Shown in pieces: positions 16,823-25,817 of a stretch of DNA of 64,000 nucleotides. This stretch comes from Raineya sp. (GTDB lineage Bacteria > Bacteroidota > Bacteroidia > Cytophagales > Thermonemataceae). Position numbers and translations under genes: made by a program. Numbering within the stretch: the first letter of the stretch is position 1; each line of letters begins with the position of its first letter. The notes under the pieces were generated by a model, which worked only from the letters and a program-made list of their open reading frames with translations, did not search any database and had not been told where the DNA came from. The stretch covers positions 1 through 64,000 of the forward strand of contig JALONN010000002.1 of NCBI GenBank assembly GCA_025454915.1, read 5' to 3'.

Positions 16823-18961
16823 ATGATGATTATGAAAAAATTTCTGGTGATTATACCTGTAGCTATTTTAACAGCTGTTGTTTGGAGCTTAGGTTTATGG
16901 AAGAAGAATGCAGATGATACACCCACTGCCGATTTATTCCAAATATCAAAAACAAACAAGATTTATTGTACTCTGGACACAAATATTAGCTTACGCCCTA
17001 ATAGCTTATTTGAGAAAAAAGCAACCACAGTTGTATCACTCATTGTAAATCGCCATTTTAAAAGAATGCAGTTTGATGATACTGTTTCTGCTAATATTTT
17101 TGACAATTTTATTGAAGAAATTGATGAAAATAAACTTTATCTTTTACAATCAGACATTGATGATTTCAAAAAGTATCGTTTATCATTAGATGATGAGCTT
17201 CGTCAGGAAAAGAACAACCTTAATACAGCTTACTATATTTATAATATTTATCTGAAGCGTGTTTATGAGCGTTTAGAAAGAAATAAGGTGCTTATCAAAG
17301 AAAAATATGACTTTACAGCAGATGAGTATTATGAAACTGATCGTAAAAAAATAAGTTATCCCAAAACTCTAGAAGAAGCAGATAAAGAATGGCGTAAACT
17401 ATTTAAAAATAGTTTTTTAGAAGCAAAAATGATAGGTGAAACGCCTGAAACCACAGTTGCAAAGTTGGAAAAACGTTATGATACTTTTAAAAAGAATCTG
17501 ACTAAAACAACAGTAGAAGATGTTTTTCAGACGTATATGAATGCTTTGGCAATGGCTTATGACCCACATACCAATTACTTTTCGCCTGTGGCTGCTTCTA
17601 ATTTCAATATGTCAATGAATCGTTCTTTAGAAGGAATTGGTGCAACTTTAGCAAGTGAAAATGACTATATAACCATCAGAGAGGTGCGTCCTGGAGGTCC
17701 TGCATTTAAGAGTAAAAAAATATTTAAAAATGACCGTATTATTGGTGTAGCTCAAGGTGATGATGGTGAAATGGTAGATGTAATTGGTTGGAGAGTTGAT
17801 GAAGCTATTCAGCTGATTAGAGGCAAACAAGGTACAGTTGTTCGTTTGAAACTTTTACCTGCCAGCGAAGGAACTACTGCCAAACCTATGGAAGTAAGAA
17901 TGGTAAGGGAAAAAATAACTTTTGAAGAAACATCTTCTACCAAGCAAATTATTGAATTCGAAAAGAACAAAAAGAAATATCGTTATGGGGTAATTGGTGT
18001 ACCTGCTTTCTACATCAACTTTGATGAATACAGACAAGGTAAACCAGATTATAAAAGTACAACCAACGACGTAAAGAAGATTTTAGAAGAATTGAAAACT
18101 GAAAATGTTGATGGTGTTATTATTGATTTGCGTTATAATGGTGGAGGTTCGTTAAAAGAAGCCATTGATTTAACTAGCTTATTTATCAAAGGAGGAGCAG
18201 TAGTGCAGGTAAAAGATGCCAATGGACGCATCAGTGTAGGAGATACCGATGATTTTGAGCAGGTGTATAACGGTCCACTGATTGTAATGACCAACCGTTT
18301 TAGTGCTTCTGCTTCTGAAATTTTTTCAGGTGCCATTCAGGACTATAAAAGAGGTATTATTGTAGGTGAAAGTACTTATGGTAAAGGCACTGTTCAGAAT
18401 ATTATGGACTTAAGTAAATATATTGTATCTGAAAGTAATAATGGAAATGTTGGACAACTTAATTTAACAGTTTCAAAATATTATAGAGCAGCTGGAAGTA
18501 GTGTGCAAAACAAAGGTGTTATTCCTGATATTTTATTGCCTACTCCTTTTGAAGATAAAGAATTTAGTGAGGCTTCTTATAAAACATCTTTACCTTGGGA
18601 TGAAATAGCCATAGCTAGAAGTTTTAAGCCAACTAATGAGGTTTCAGAAAAAACGCTGAAAGGTATTCAAAGTAGCTTTCAAAAAAGAATGAAATCAGAA
18701 GATGATTTGAAAAAACTAATTGCTGATACAGAAAAAGCTCGCAAGAAAAGACAAGAAACAAGAATATCTTTGAATGAGGCAAAAAGAAAAGCAGAAAAGG
18801 AAGCCAGTAAAAATGAGCAGAAACTTACAGAAGAAGAAGAAGAGCCAGATACAAATGATCCTAATAAAAAGAAATTGGTGGAGAGTTTTGTCAATTTAAA
18901 AGATTTGTATCTGAAAAATGCGATTCAGATTGTCTATGAATTATCTCAAACAAAAAAATAA
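16823..18961 (+). CDS. C-terminal processing (tail-specific) S41 protease
   Basis: This 712-aa periplasmic protease cuts proteins near their C-termini. It has an N-terminal hydrophobic segment (MKKFLVIIPVAILTAVVWSL), a helical N-terminal domain with DPHTNYFSP, and a PDZ domain (about 265-360, starting at SLEGIGATL). The S41 domain carries FSASASEIFSG (Ser within 494-498) and the Lys of STYGKGTVQ, the Ser-Lys dyad. A C-terminal helical, highly charged region (about 610-712) resembles the extension of Prc/Tsp. Two further Met codons lie within the first four residues, so the exact start may be 16823 or 16832. The next gene starts 33 bases downstream and may be co-transcribed. Confidence 0.93.
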   Translation: MMIMKKFLVIIPVAILTAVVWSLGLWKKNADDTPTADLFQISKTNKIYCTLDTNISLRPNSLFEKKATTVVSLIVNRHFKRMQFDDTVSANIFDNFIEEIDENKLYLLQSDIDDFKKYRLSLDDELRQEKNNLNTAYYIYNIYLKRVYERLERNKVLIKEKYDFTADEYYETDRKKISYPKTLEEADKEWRKLFKNSFLEAKMIGETPETTVAKLEKRYDTFKKNLTKTTVEDVFQTYMNALAMAYDPHTNYFSPVAASNFNMSMNRSLEGIGATLASENDYITIREVRPGGPAFKSKKIFKNDRIIGVAQGDDGEMVDVIGWRVDEAIQLIRGKQGTVVRLKLLPASEGTTAKPMEVRMVREKITFEETSSTKQIIEFEKNKKKYRYGVIGVPAFYINFDEYRQGKPDYKSTTNDVKKILEELKTENVDGVIIDLRYNGGGSLKEAIDLTSLFIKGGAVVQVKDANGRISVGDTDDFEQVYNGPLIVMTNRFSASASEIFSGAIQDYKRGIIVGESTYGKGTVQNIMDLSKYIVSESNNGNVGQLNLTVSKYYRAAGSSVQNKGVIPDILLPTPFEDKEFSEASYKTSLPWDEIAIARSFKPTNEVSEKTLKGIQSSFQKRMKSEDDLKKLIADTEKARKKRQETRISLNEAKRKAEKEASKNEQKLTEEEEEPDTNDPNKKKLVESFVNLKDLYLKNAIQIVYELSQTKK

Positions 18962-18994
18962 TTATCAATTTATCACAATTAAATTTCAATTTGC

Positions 18995-19810
18995 ATGAAA
19001 AAAGTTAGTTTCCTATTAGTTATTTTACTAGCATTTTCTTCTGTGAGTTATGCTCAGAAGAAAGAAAAAAAGAAAAAGAAAAAAGATAAAACTGAAAGCC
19101 TTAGCTCTAACAAAAAAATTGTTCTACGCTATAAGCCAAAAAAAGGTGATGTTTTTACACAAATAATGGAATCTAATCAGAAGATTACCATTACTTCTAT
19201 GGGAATGGAAATTCCAATGATTCAATCTTATACATTTAAAAATAATGTAACAGATGTAGATGCCACTGGTAATGTTACTATAGAAATGACCTATGAAAGA
19301 ATTTATTTAAAAAGAACTGATCCAATGAGTGGAAGTGAGACTGAGTTTGACTCAGATGATGACAAAAAGCAACCTACTGAGTTGGCTACTTTTAAAGATA
19401 TGAAAGGGAAAAAAGTAACAACCACGACTGCTCCTAATGGCAAAATTACAAATATTAGTGATGAGGCTGCTAAACAAGCTATCAATAGCATAAATAATGA
19501 GTTTCCTGAAACGCCCTTAGGAATTGGTGATACATGGGAAAGAACAAGTGAAAACAAAAGTCAAGCAGGTGTTTTGGTAGTAAAATCTACTTATAAAGTT
19601 GTAGAACGCAAAGATGGTTTGATGACTGTAGAAGTAAATAGCACAGTTTCACAAGATGGAAAAGATGCTGGTACTCAAAGTGGCAAAATGACTTTAGACG
19701 AGAATACTGGTATTATTATGGAGGCTTCTATCACTCAGAAACTGAATATATCTGCTCAGGGTGCTGATCTAACTATAGATGGAACTTCAAAAACTACTAC
19801 AAAAAAATAG
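18995..19810 (+). CDS. Secreted DUF6263-like protein
   Basis: This 271-aa protein has a clear signal peptide (cut probably after SVSYA-Q) and a run of Lys just after it (about residues 22-33). A beta-rich domain follows, with alternating KxVLRYKPKKGDVF, IPMIQSYTF and ERKDGLMTVEVNST stretches. The pattern resembles DUF6263 proteins of Bacteroidota, which are exported and have no assigned role. It follows the processing protease by 33 bases and ends at a terminator shared with the convergent kinase gene. The function is unknown and the family call is tentative. Confidence 0.7.
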   Translation: MKKVSFLLVILLAFSSVSYAQKKEKKKKKKDKTESLSSNKKIVLRYKPKKGDVFTQIMESNQKITITSMGMEIPMIQSYTFKNNVTDVDATGNVTIEMTYERIYLKRTDPMSGSETEFDSDDDKKQPTELATFKDMKGKKVTTTTAPNGKITNISDEAAKQAINSINNEFPETPLGIGDTWERTSENKSQAGVLVVKSTYKVVERKDGLMTVEVNSTVSQDGKDAGTQSGKMTLDENTGIIMEASITQKLNISAQGADLTIDGTSKTTTKK

Positions 19811-19826
19811 TCTTATTAATTCTAAC

Positions 19827-19864
19827 AAATAAAAGAGAGAACTTACAGTTCTCTCTTTTATTTT
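19827..19864. terminator. Shared bidirectional terminator
   Basis: A 15-16 bp stem (AAATAAAAGAGAGAAC and its complement) around the loop TTACA has A- and T-runs on both sides. It lies between the plus-strand exported-protein gene and the end of the minus-strand kinase gene, overlapping the kinase stop codon. Confidence 0.85.
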
Positions 19865-21306
19865 ACCCTTTCCAAATCATTGGCATCTATCCAGCCACTT
19901 GTTGTTTTTCCGTTATAAATAAAGTTTGTAAATATAAAATTGCCTTTAGTTTCTTCTGCCAGTATAAACTGCCCCGCTATAAGATATGCATTCATGGGGT
20001 TTTCATAATTTGCATCTAAATAAAAATAAGCTTGTGGAGATGTTACTTTATAAACAGGTTTAACATGATCTGCAATGTAGTGTTTAAATACAAAGCCTTC
20101 TTTGTCATTATAACGAACTCTTACCCAATCTGATTGATTACTTTCACCTAATACATATACCACCTCTCCATATGGAATGGTTGTTATTACACTACCTGTT
20201 TGTGGAAAATTTCTTAAATTTAAGTTTGTAGAAGTTACATACATTTTTACTCCCTCTTCCTTAGTTTTTTCCTCACTGTCCTCTTTTTTTGTCAGAATAT
20301 TTTCTTGTATAAAACTACTTATGTTTTCATAAAAGATAACAATAGTTGCCATTAAAATCACCCACAACCCTAGAGCAAAATACCATTTCTTTAAACTTTT
20401 ACCTTTCGTTGTTGTTTCGGGTTTTGTTGGAACTTCATTTTTTTGAATTGCAGGAGTAGGGTTATTAATCTCTTTTTCAATGGGGATGGTATTATCTAAA
20501 ACTTTTATGATATCCAAAGCTGTGGCAAATCTATCTTGCGGATTTCGTTGTAAACATTTTTGTAGAACAGCAATAGAAGTTTCTGATATACTTCCTTTTA
20601 ATGCTTGTATATCAATAAAATCTTTATTGACAATGGTATCATAGATGGTATATTCTGATGTAAGTTGTTCTAAGGGATATTTGCCTGTAAGCATTACATA
20701 ATACATCAAGCCTAAAGAATATATATCTGTTCTATGAGTAATATCTTTGTCACCTCGTACTTGTTCGGGACTCATAAAATAAATGGAACCCATCCTCATC
20801 CCTGTTTTTGTCAGATGTCTGGATTCTCCTGAAAGCATTTTTGCTATTCCAAAATCTAAAATTTTTACCTTATTTTCAGGAGTAATAATAAAGTTTGAAG
20901 GTTTTATATCTCTATGTACAATTCCCTGACTATGGGCATATGCTAAGGCTTCTGCAATCTGGCGTAAAATATCTTTAGCTTTTACTTCTGCAATTTTTCC
21001 ACTTTGTTTAATTAAATCATCAATTACAACTCCTTCAGCATATTCCATTACCAAAAAAGCTTCATCACCTTCTTCTATATAATCATATAAAGCAACTATA
21101 CTCGAGTGATTTAGTCTTGCAAGGGCTGAAGCTTCATTTTTAAAGCGTTCCTTGATTTGTATATTTTTAGAAAGATGTGGATTTAAAACTTTAATAGCAG
21201 CCTTTCTTTCTTGCATAAGAGCATGGTGGGCTTTATATACTGTACCCATACCTCCTTCTCCTATAATACTCTCGATGATATAATTTTGTATTTTTCTACC
21301 TTGCAT
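19858..21306 (-). CDS. Transmembrane serine/threonine protein kinase with SH3-like C-terminus
   Basis: This 482-aa Hanks-type kinase has the Gly-rich loop GEGGMGTVYK (16-25), Lys39, the catalytic loop HRDIKPSN (131-138), DFG at 151-153 and MSPEQ in the activation segment. A membrane helix follows at about 317-338 (YFALGLWVILMATIVIFY). Outside it, a bacterial SH3-like domain (about 365-425, NLNLRNFPQTGSVITTI) and a second small beta domain follow. The SH3 part may sense cell wall material (inference from other bacterial kinases). It starts 22 bases after the PP2C phosphatase gene, so kinase and phosphatase very likely form a signalling pair. Confidence 0.93.
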   Translation of the reverse strand: MQGRKIQNYIIESIIGEGGMGTVYKAHHALMQERKAAIKVLNPHLSKNIQIKERFKNEASALARLNHSSIVALYDYIEEGDEAFLVMEYAEGVVIDDLIKQSGKIAEVKAKDILRQIAEALAYAHSQGIVHRDIKPSNFIITPENKVKILDFGIAKMLSGESRHLTKTGMRMGSIYFMSPEQVRGDKDITHRTDIYSLGLMYYVMLTGKYPLEQLTSEYTIYDTIVNKDFIDIQALKGSISETSIAVLQKCLQRNPQDRFATALDIIKVLDNTIPIEKEINNPTPAIQKNEVPTKPETTTKGKSLKKWYFALGLWVILMATIVIFYENISSFIQENILTKKEDSEEKTKEEGVKMYVTSTNLNLRNFPQTGSVITTIPYGEVVYVLGESNQSDWVRVRYNDKEGFVFKHYIADHVKPVYKVTSPQAYFYLDANYENPMNAYLIAGQFILAEETKGNFIFTNFIYNGKTTSGWIDANDLERVK

Positions 21307-21328
21307 AACAATTCGTCCATTATATCTT

Positions 21329-22462
21329 TTACTTCTTATTCTTCGGATTAGTTTTCTCCTTCGTTACAGATTTTTCTGTTTTCTTTTCTGCTTCAATATT
21401 TTTAATAGAGTCTTTTTTTAATGAATCTTGTCTCTCTTTCTCCTTTTCTTCATCAAATAGGCTCTTTTTAAGGGTATCTTTTTGAATTTTTATGGAATCT
21501 TGTAGTTGTTTTGCTTTCTCAACGAAAGGATTTTTATTTTGTACATACCAGATACCAAAAGCTATCAAACCTATTAAAAGTAATGTTATAGGTAATATTT
21601 TTTTGATATTTAAACTATTATTCTCTGTTTTTTTTTCTGTAATCTCCTCTGTATTGTTTTTTATATGATGAGAAGGCAAAACTGTCTTTTTTCTGTTTTG
21701 AGCATAAAATCTTATAAGTTGAACAGTTATATTATCGTACCCTCCTGCTTGTTTTGCACTTTCTATTAAATTTTTGGTTCTTTGTAAGATGTTCAGAGAG
21801 TTATCAGCTATAACACTCTGAATTTGAGCATCTAAAATCATACTATTAAGCCCATCAGAGCATAGTAATAACAAGTCATTATCAGCAGGCAGAATAGCCG
21901 AAATACCAACTTCTGGCTCTACAACACTATTAACCCCTAAGGCTCTTAGAATTTCATTTTTTCGAGGATGACTTTCAGCTTCTAAATCAGAGATTATACC
22001 ATTATCTACCAATTGTTGCACAAAAGAATGATCTTTGGTTATTCTGTGCAGTTTTTGTGTTTCCTGTTCATATAAATAAAGCCTACTATCACCTACATGA
22101 ACATAAAATACCTGATTATCTCTGATAAGTACAGCAACAAGTGTTGTACCCATTCCTGCATATTCTGTATACTTCTGAGAAGTTTCAAAAACTATTTTAT
22201 TTGCCTCAATGGTTGCTTTTTCCAAAGCCTCACTTGCATTAGGATAGTAGCCTGCTGTGAAATATCTTTTAAATACCTCTACTGTAAGTTGTGAGGCTTT
22301 TTCACCAGCCTGATGTCCACCCATTCCATCACAAACCACAAAAAGATGCCCATTTTGAGTCTGAAAATAACCCAAATAATCTTCATTGTTATCTCTTTTA
22401 CAACCAACATCTGTAGCATTACCAAACTCAAAGTTTTTGAGCTCTTGGGTATTTGTTTCCAT
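21329..22462 (-). CDS. PP2C-family Ser/Thr protein phosphatase with C-terminal membrane anchor
   Basis: This 377-aa protein has the metal-binding PP2C motifs KRDNNEDY, VCDGMGGH, HVGDSRLY, LCSDGLN and GGYDNITV in order, all within residues 15-245. A linker and one membrane helix (about 286-306, ILPITLLLIGLIAFGIWYV) follow, then a Lys/Glu-rich tail of about 70 residues outside the membrane. It removes phosphate from Ser/Thr, most likely from targets of the kinase encoded 22 bases downstream. The membrane tail is less usual for this family and would place both enzymes at the inner membrane. Confidence 0.93.
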   Translation of the reverse strand: METNTQELKNFEFGNATDVGCKRDNNEDYLGYFQTQNGHLFVVCDGMGGHQAGEKASQLTVEVFKRYFTAGYYPNASEALEKATIEANKIVFETSQKYTEYAGMGTTLVAVLIRDNQVFYVHVGDSRLYLYEQETQKLHRITKDHSFVQQLVDNGIISDLEAESHPRKNEILRALGVNSVVEPEVGISAILPADNDLLLLCSDGLNSMILDAQIQSVIADNSLNILQRTKNLIESAKQAGGYDNITVQLIRFYAQNRKKTVLPSHHIKNNTEEITEKKTENNSLNIKKILPITLLLIGLIAFGIWYVQNKNPFVEKAKQLQDSIKIQKDTLKKSLFDEEKEKERQDSLKKDSIKNIEAEKKTEKSVTKEKTNPKNKK

Positions 22463-22491
22463 AAATATCTTTAGTACAATTTTTTATTATA

Positions 22492-23355
22492 TTACAAACT
22501 TCCAGATTTCCAATTTGACCAATGATTATTAGGTTTTAAAGTAGGTTTCCATTGAGATGTATCTTTTATTGTTAGTATTTTAGCCAATAATTTATATAAT
22601 TCCTGATTACTTGGTAATATGGTTTCGTTATGTCTGCTTATAAAATAAAATTCATCTATTGTCATCAATTTTGGAATATTCTTGGGGATATGTTGTCTTA
22701 TTTCTTCTTCAGTAGCACTTACTATTTCAGGTTTTGTTTCACTTAAATATCTTACAAAAGCTTCAAAAGCTATTAGTCTTTTAGGATTTTGATAATCTCT
22801 AATTTGAATACCTAATTTTTCATAATTCTTACTATTATTATCAAAGGTTACATATTTATTTCTGACTTTAATTTCTTTTATTTTTTCATCTATCAACTCA
22901 AATTTTTCAATACCTTTTCCTTCTTTATTCTCTATTTTTTTAAATTCTGAAGGTTCAATTATAATAATTCTTTGTGTATTTGTTATATAACTTCGTTCTT
23001 GATATTTTTCAATGATATAATTTATACAATTACCAAAATAATTTAATTCTATTTCAGCAGAAGTACCACGATTTTGATAACCAGATTTTTCAAATACAAT
23101 TGCCCATTTTTCTGAATTTGCATATAAATGTATCTTGCTATTTGCTGTTGCAAAATATCCATGTTCTAAATCAGGAAAAATGTTATATCTAATATCATTA
23201 TCTTTTCCTATTGGGAAATAAGAACTTGGTTTCTCCTCAAATGCTAAATCTAATTCTTGAAGTATATCTTTTTCTTCAAATGTACTCTTTTTCAAAATAT
23301 GCTGAGTTATAGTCAGTAATCCCAATATCAAAGATATTATCAAAAAAGGCTTCAT
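22492..23355 (-). CDS. Conserved hypothetical protein, possibly DUF7003-like
   Basis: This 287-aa protein has an N-terminal hydrophobic segment (FLIISLILGLLTITQHI) that may be a signal anchor. The middle part contains LEHGYFATANSKIHLYAN, EKWAIVFEKSGYQNRG and ELNYFGNCINYI, which resemble a family I associate with DUF7003 (uncertain). No catalytic motif is visible. It starts 9 bases after ruvC and ends 29 bases before the PP2C gene, so it probably belongs to that operon. No function is assigned. Confidence 0.6.
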   Translation of the reverse strand: MKPFLIISLILGLLTITQHILKKSTFEEKDILQELDLAFEEKPSSYFPIGKDNDIRYNIFPDLEHGYFATANSKIHLYANSEKWAIVFEKSGYQNRGTSAEIELNYFGNCINYIIEKYQERSYITNTQRIIIIEPSEFKKIENKEGKGIEKFELIDEKIKEIKVRNKYVTFDNNSKNYEKLGIQIRDYQNPKRLIAFEAFVRYLSETKPEIVSATEEEIRQHIPKNIPKLMTIDEFYFISRHNETILPSNQELYKLLAKILTIKDTSQWKPTLKPNNHWSNWKSGSL

Positions 23356-23364
23356 GAATAAGTT

Positions 23365-23946
23365 TTATTCTATTTTTTTCTTTACTTTCTTTTTTAATTT
23401 ATCTGGGTTTTCTTTCAGAAAATCACCCCAACCTTTGGCTTTGCTCGTTTTTACACCTCCCTGATAATGATGACAGAGAGCTACCCCCAAAGCGTCAGAA
23501 GCATCAAGTAAGGTATTATCTGCAAATTTGATTTTCAGAATTTTTTCGAGCATTGCAGCTAAATCCTCTTTAGAGGCTGTACCGGTACCTGTAACAGACT
23601 GTTTTACCTTACGTGGAGCATATTCGGTAATGGGAATTTCCCGCATCAGAGCAGCTGTCATGGCTACACCCTGAGCTCTTCCCAATTTAAGCATTGATTG
23701 AACATTTTTCCCATAAAAAGGAGCTTCTAAAGCTACCTCATCTGGTAAAAACTCATCTACAATTTGGGTTACCCTCTCAAAGATTTTCTTGAGTTTGATT
23801 TCCTGATTTGTATATTTTTCTAAATTGATTACTCCATATTGCAGTACCTCTATATTTTTACCCAACACCTTGATGACTGCATATCCCATGATACGAGTTC
23901 CAGGGTCTATACCCAAAATAATTTTTTCAGTTTCTAAATGCTTCAA
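23365..23946 (-). CDS. ruvC: Holliday junction resolvase RuvC
   Basis: RuvC cuts Holliday junctions during recombination together with RuvAB. The protein starts with IILGIDPGTRIMGYAV, holding the first catalytic Asp, and continues with VALEAPFYGKNVQS (Glu), LGRAQGVAM, and the C-terminal Asp region DASDALGVALCHH. The open frame reaches an ATG at 24000, but its first 13 codons lie on the terminator hairpin of sppA. The TTG at 23946 gives a 193-aa protein starting KHLETEKIILGID, close to normal RuvC length, so I prefer it. The gene leads a likely operon with the hypothetical gene, PP2C and kinase. Confidence 0.9.
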   Translation of the reverse strand: MKHLETEKIILGIDPGTRIMGYAVIKVLGKNIEVLQYGVINLEKYTNQEIKLKKIFERVTQIVDEFLPDEVALEAPFYGKNVQSMLKLGRAQGVAMTAALMREIPITEYAPRKVKQSVTGTGTASKEDLAAMLEKILKIKFADNTLLDASDALGVALCHHYQGGVKTSKAKGWGDFLKENPDKLKKKVKKKIE

Positions 23947-23960
23947 TGTTGTATTAATTA

Positions 23961-23994
23961 AGAAAAAGAGCCTTTGTAGAAGTTCTACAAAGGC
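23961..23994 (-). terminator. Rho-independent terminator of sppA
   Basis: On the minus strand, directly after the sppA stop, an 11-bp perfect stem (GCCTTTGTAGA with its complement) has a 3-base loop and is followed by TCTTTTTCTT. It overlaps the apparent upstream start of ruvC. Confidence 0.9.
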
Positions 23995-23999
23995 TTGCA

Positions 24000-25745
24000 T
24001 TAACGAATGACTAAATCGAATGGCAAGCGAGCCTGCACACCCTGTAGATTTTTAATCTTTTGAAGTGTCTTATAATATAAATAAGTTTCTTCTCCTAACT
24101 GTTCTCTAATGAGAGCCTCTTCTTTACTTTTTCCACTTAGTTTAGCAAAGAAATCTTGTTGAACAGGGTAATATTTAGGTTGATATTCAGTTATTTTAGC
24201 CTTTTTTGCAGCTATTTCAATGGCTACATCCAATCCTCCAATTATATCTACCAGTCCATTCTCTTTTGCCTGACTACCAGACCAAACTCTTCCTGAAGCT
24301 ATTTTCTTTAAGTCTTCTACACTCATTCTACGTCCTTGAGCAGCTTTAGTTGTAAAAGTTTCATAACCTCTTTCCACATTATCCTGAATAATTTGTCTTT
24401 CTTGAGCTGTCATTGGGCGAACAGGGTTTCCAATATCAGAATATTTCCCTGTGGTTACTCTGTCTGTTGTTACTCCTATTTTATTTCTTAGGAGGTTTTC
24501 AGCATTAAACAATACTCCAAAAATACCTATTGAACCCGTAATTGTGTTTTCCTGAGCAACAATTGTATCACAAGCCATAGCCATATAGTAGCCTCCTGAT
24601 GCTGCAACATTAGACATAGAAGCTATTACTGGTTTTTCTTTTCTTGTAAGCATAATTTCTCTCCACATTACATCAGATGCCAAAGCACTTCCTCCTGGTG
24701 AGTCAATACGTAGTACGATTGCTTTCACCTTATCGTCTTTACGAAGTTTACGAAGTTCGTTTACAATAGTTTCTGATCCAATACTTTCATCTGTACTTTT
24801 CCCACTGTTAATATCACCTTCTGCAAATAAAACAGCAATTTTATTTTTAGAGTATTTTGTTTCTAGAGATTTATAATAAGAACTTACTGTAACAAATTTA
24901 ATTTTATCCTTTTTGTCTACTTTTAGTTCTTTTCGTAATACACCTAATATTTCGTCTTCATATCCAATATTAGTTATTAATTGATATGTAAGTGCATCTT
25001 CAGCTTTGCGAACTAACATCGAATCTGATATTTTACGTAACTGAGGTATATCTATTTTTCGTGAAGCAGAAATGTCCTTCAAGTATACACTATAGATAGA
25101 GTTCAGATATGATGTAACCTGTAATCGATTAGCATCACTCATTTTATCTAGAATCAAAGGTTCAATAAAACTTTTGAACTCCCCTACTCTAAAAATTTCA
25201 GGCTTTACTTCTAGTTTCTCAAGCACTCCCTTGATAAATGGTACTTCTGAGTACAACCCATTAAATTCTACTAAGCCGATAGGATTTAAGTATATTTTAT
25301 CGGCTACTGAAGATAAGTAATAAGCACCTTCAGTATAATACTCACCATAAGCATAAATAAACTTATTAGACTTTTTAAAATCGACTAATGCATCCCTAAT
25401 TTCTTTAAGAGCAGCATATCCACTTGATACACCTTCTGTATTGATATAGATACCCTTTATCTTCTTATCATTTTTAGCATTCTTAATAGTTTGGATAACT
25501 TCTAGCAATCCTAGTTTAGCTGGAGTATTATTGACAGGTAAGTTTAATCCTTCGAAGGGATCTTCTGTACTTCTTTCAGCTAGTGGTCTAGACAGATTAA
25601 GCAGTATAACACTATTTTCTTCTATATCAGGCTTTTCTGAAGAGGAAAATGATGACCCTATTCCCATCAAGATAAAAATCCCCAATAGACAAAATAAAAA
25701 TAATCCTACAATAGTAGCCCCAACGAATTTTAAAAATTGTAACAT
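24000..25745 (-). CDS. sppA: Signal peptide peptidase SppA, 67K type
   Basis: SppA degrades cleaved signal peptides in the inner membrane. This 581-aa protein has one N-terminal membrane helix (about 8-30) and two tandem S49 domains, the long form. The general-base Lys is Lys191 in GEFKSFIEPL. The nucleophile is Ser383 in NVAASGGYYMAMACD, in the second half, matching the layout of the E. coli enzyme. A conserved GRVWSGSQAKENGLVD block follows near residue 505. It has its own terminator and is probably a single-gene unit. Confidence 0.95.
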   Translation of the reverse strand: MLQFLKFVGATIVGLFLFCLLGIFILMGIGSSFSSSEKPDIEENSVILLNLSRPLAERSTEDPFEGLNLPVNNTPAKLGLLEVIQTIKNAKNDKKIKGIYINTEGVSSGYAALKEIRDALVDFKKSNKFIYAYGEYYTEGAYYLSSVADKIYLNPIGLVEFNGLYSEVPFIKGVLEKLEVKPEIFRVGEFKSFIEPLILDKMSDANRLQVTSYLNSIYSVYLKDISASRKIDIPQLRKISDSMLVRKAEDALTYQLITNIGYEDEILGVLRKELKVDKKDKIKFVTVSSYYKSLETKYSKNKIAVLFAEGDINSGKSTDESIGSETIVNELRKLRKDDKVKAIVLRIDSPGGSALASDVMWREIMLTRKEKPVIASMSNVAASGGYYMAMACDTIVAQENTITGSIGIFGVLFNAENLLRNKIGVTTDRVTTGKYSDIGNPVRPMTAQERQIIQDNVERGYETFTTKAAQGRRMSVEDLKKIASGRVWSGSQAKENGLVDIIGGLDVAIEIAAKKAKITEYQPKYYPVQQDFFAKLSGKSKEEALIREQLGEETYLYYKTLQKIKNLQGVQARLPFDLVIR

Positions 25746-25817
25746 AGCAAATTGAAATTTTAATATTTTATATAGAAAACGATCGAATCACATAAAAATT
25801 ATGATAAAAAGATAATT

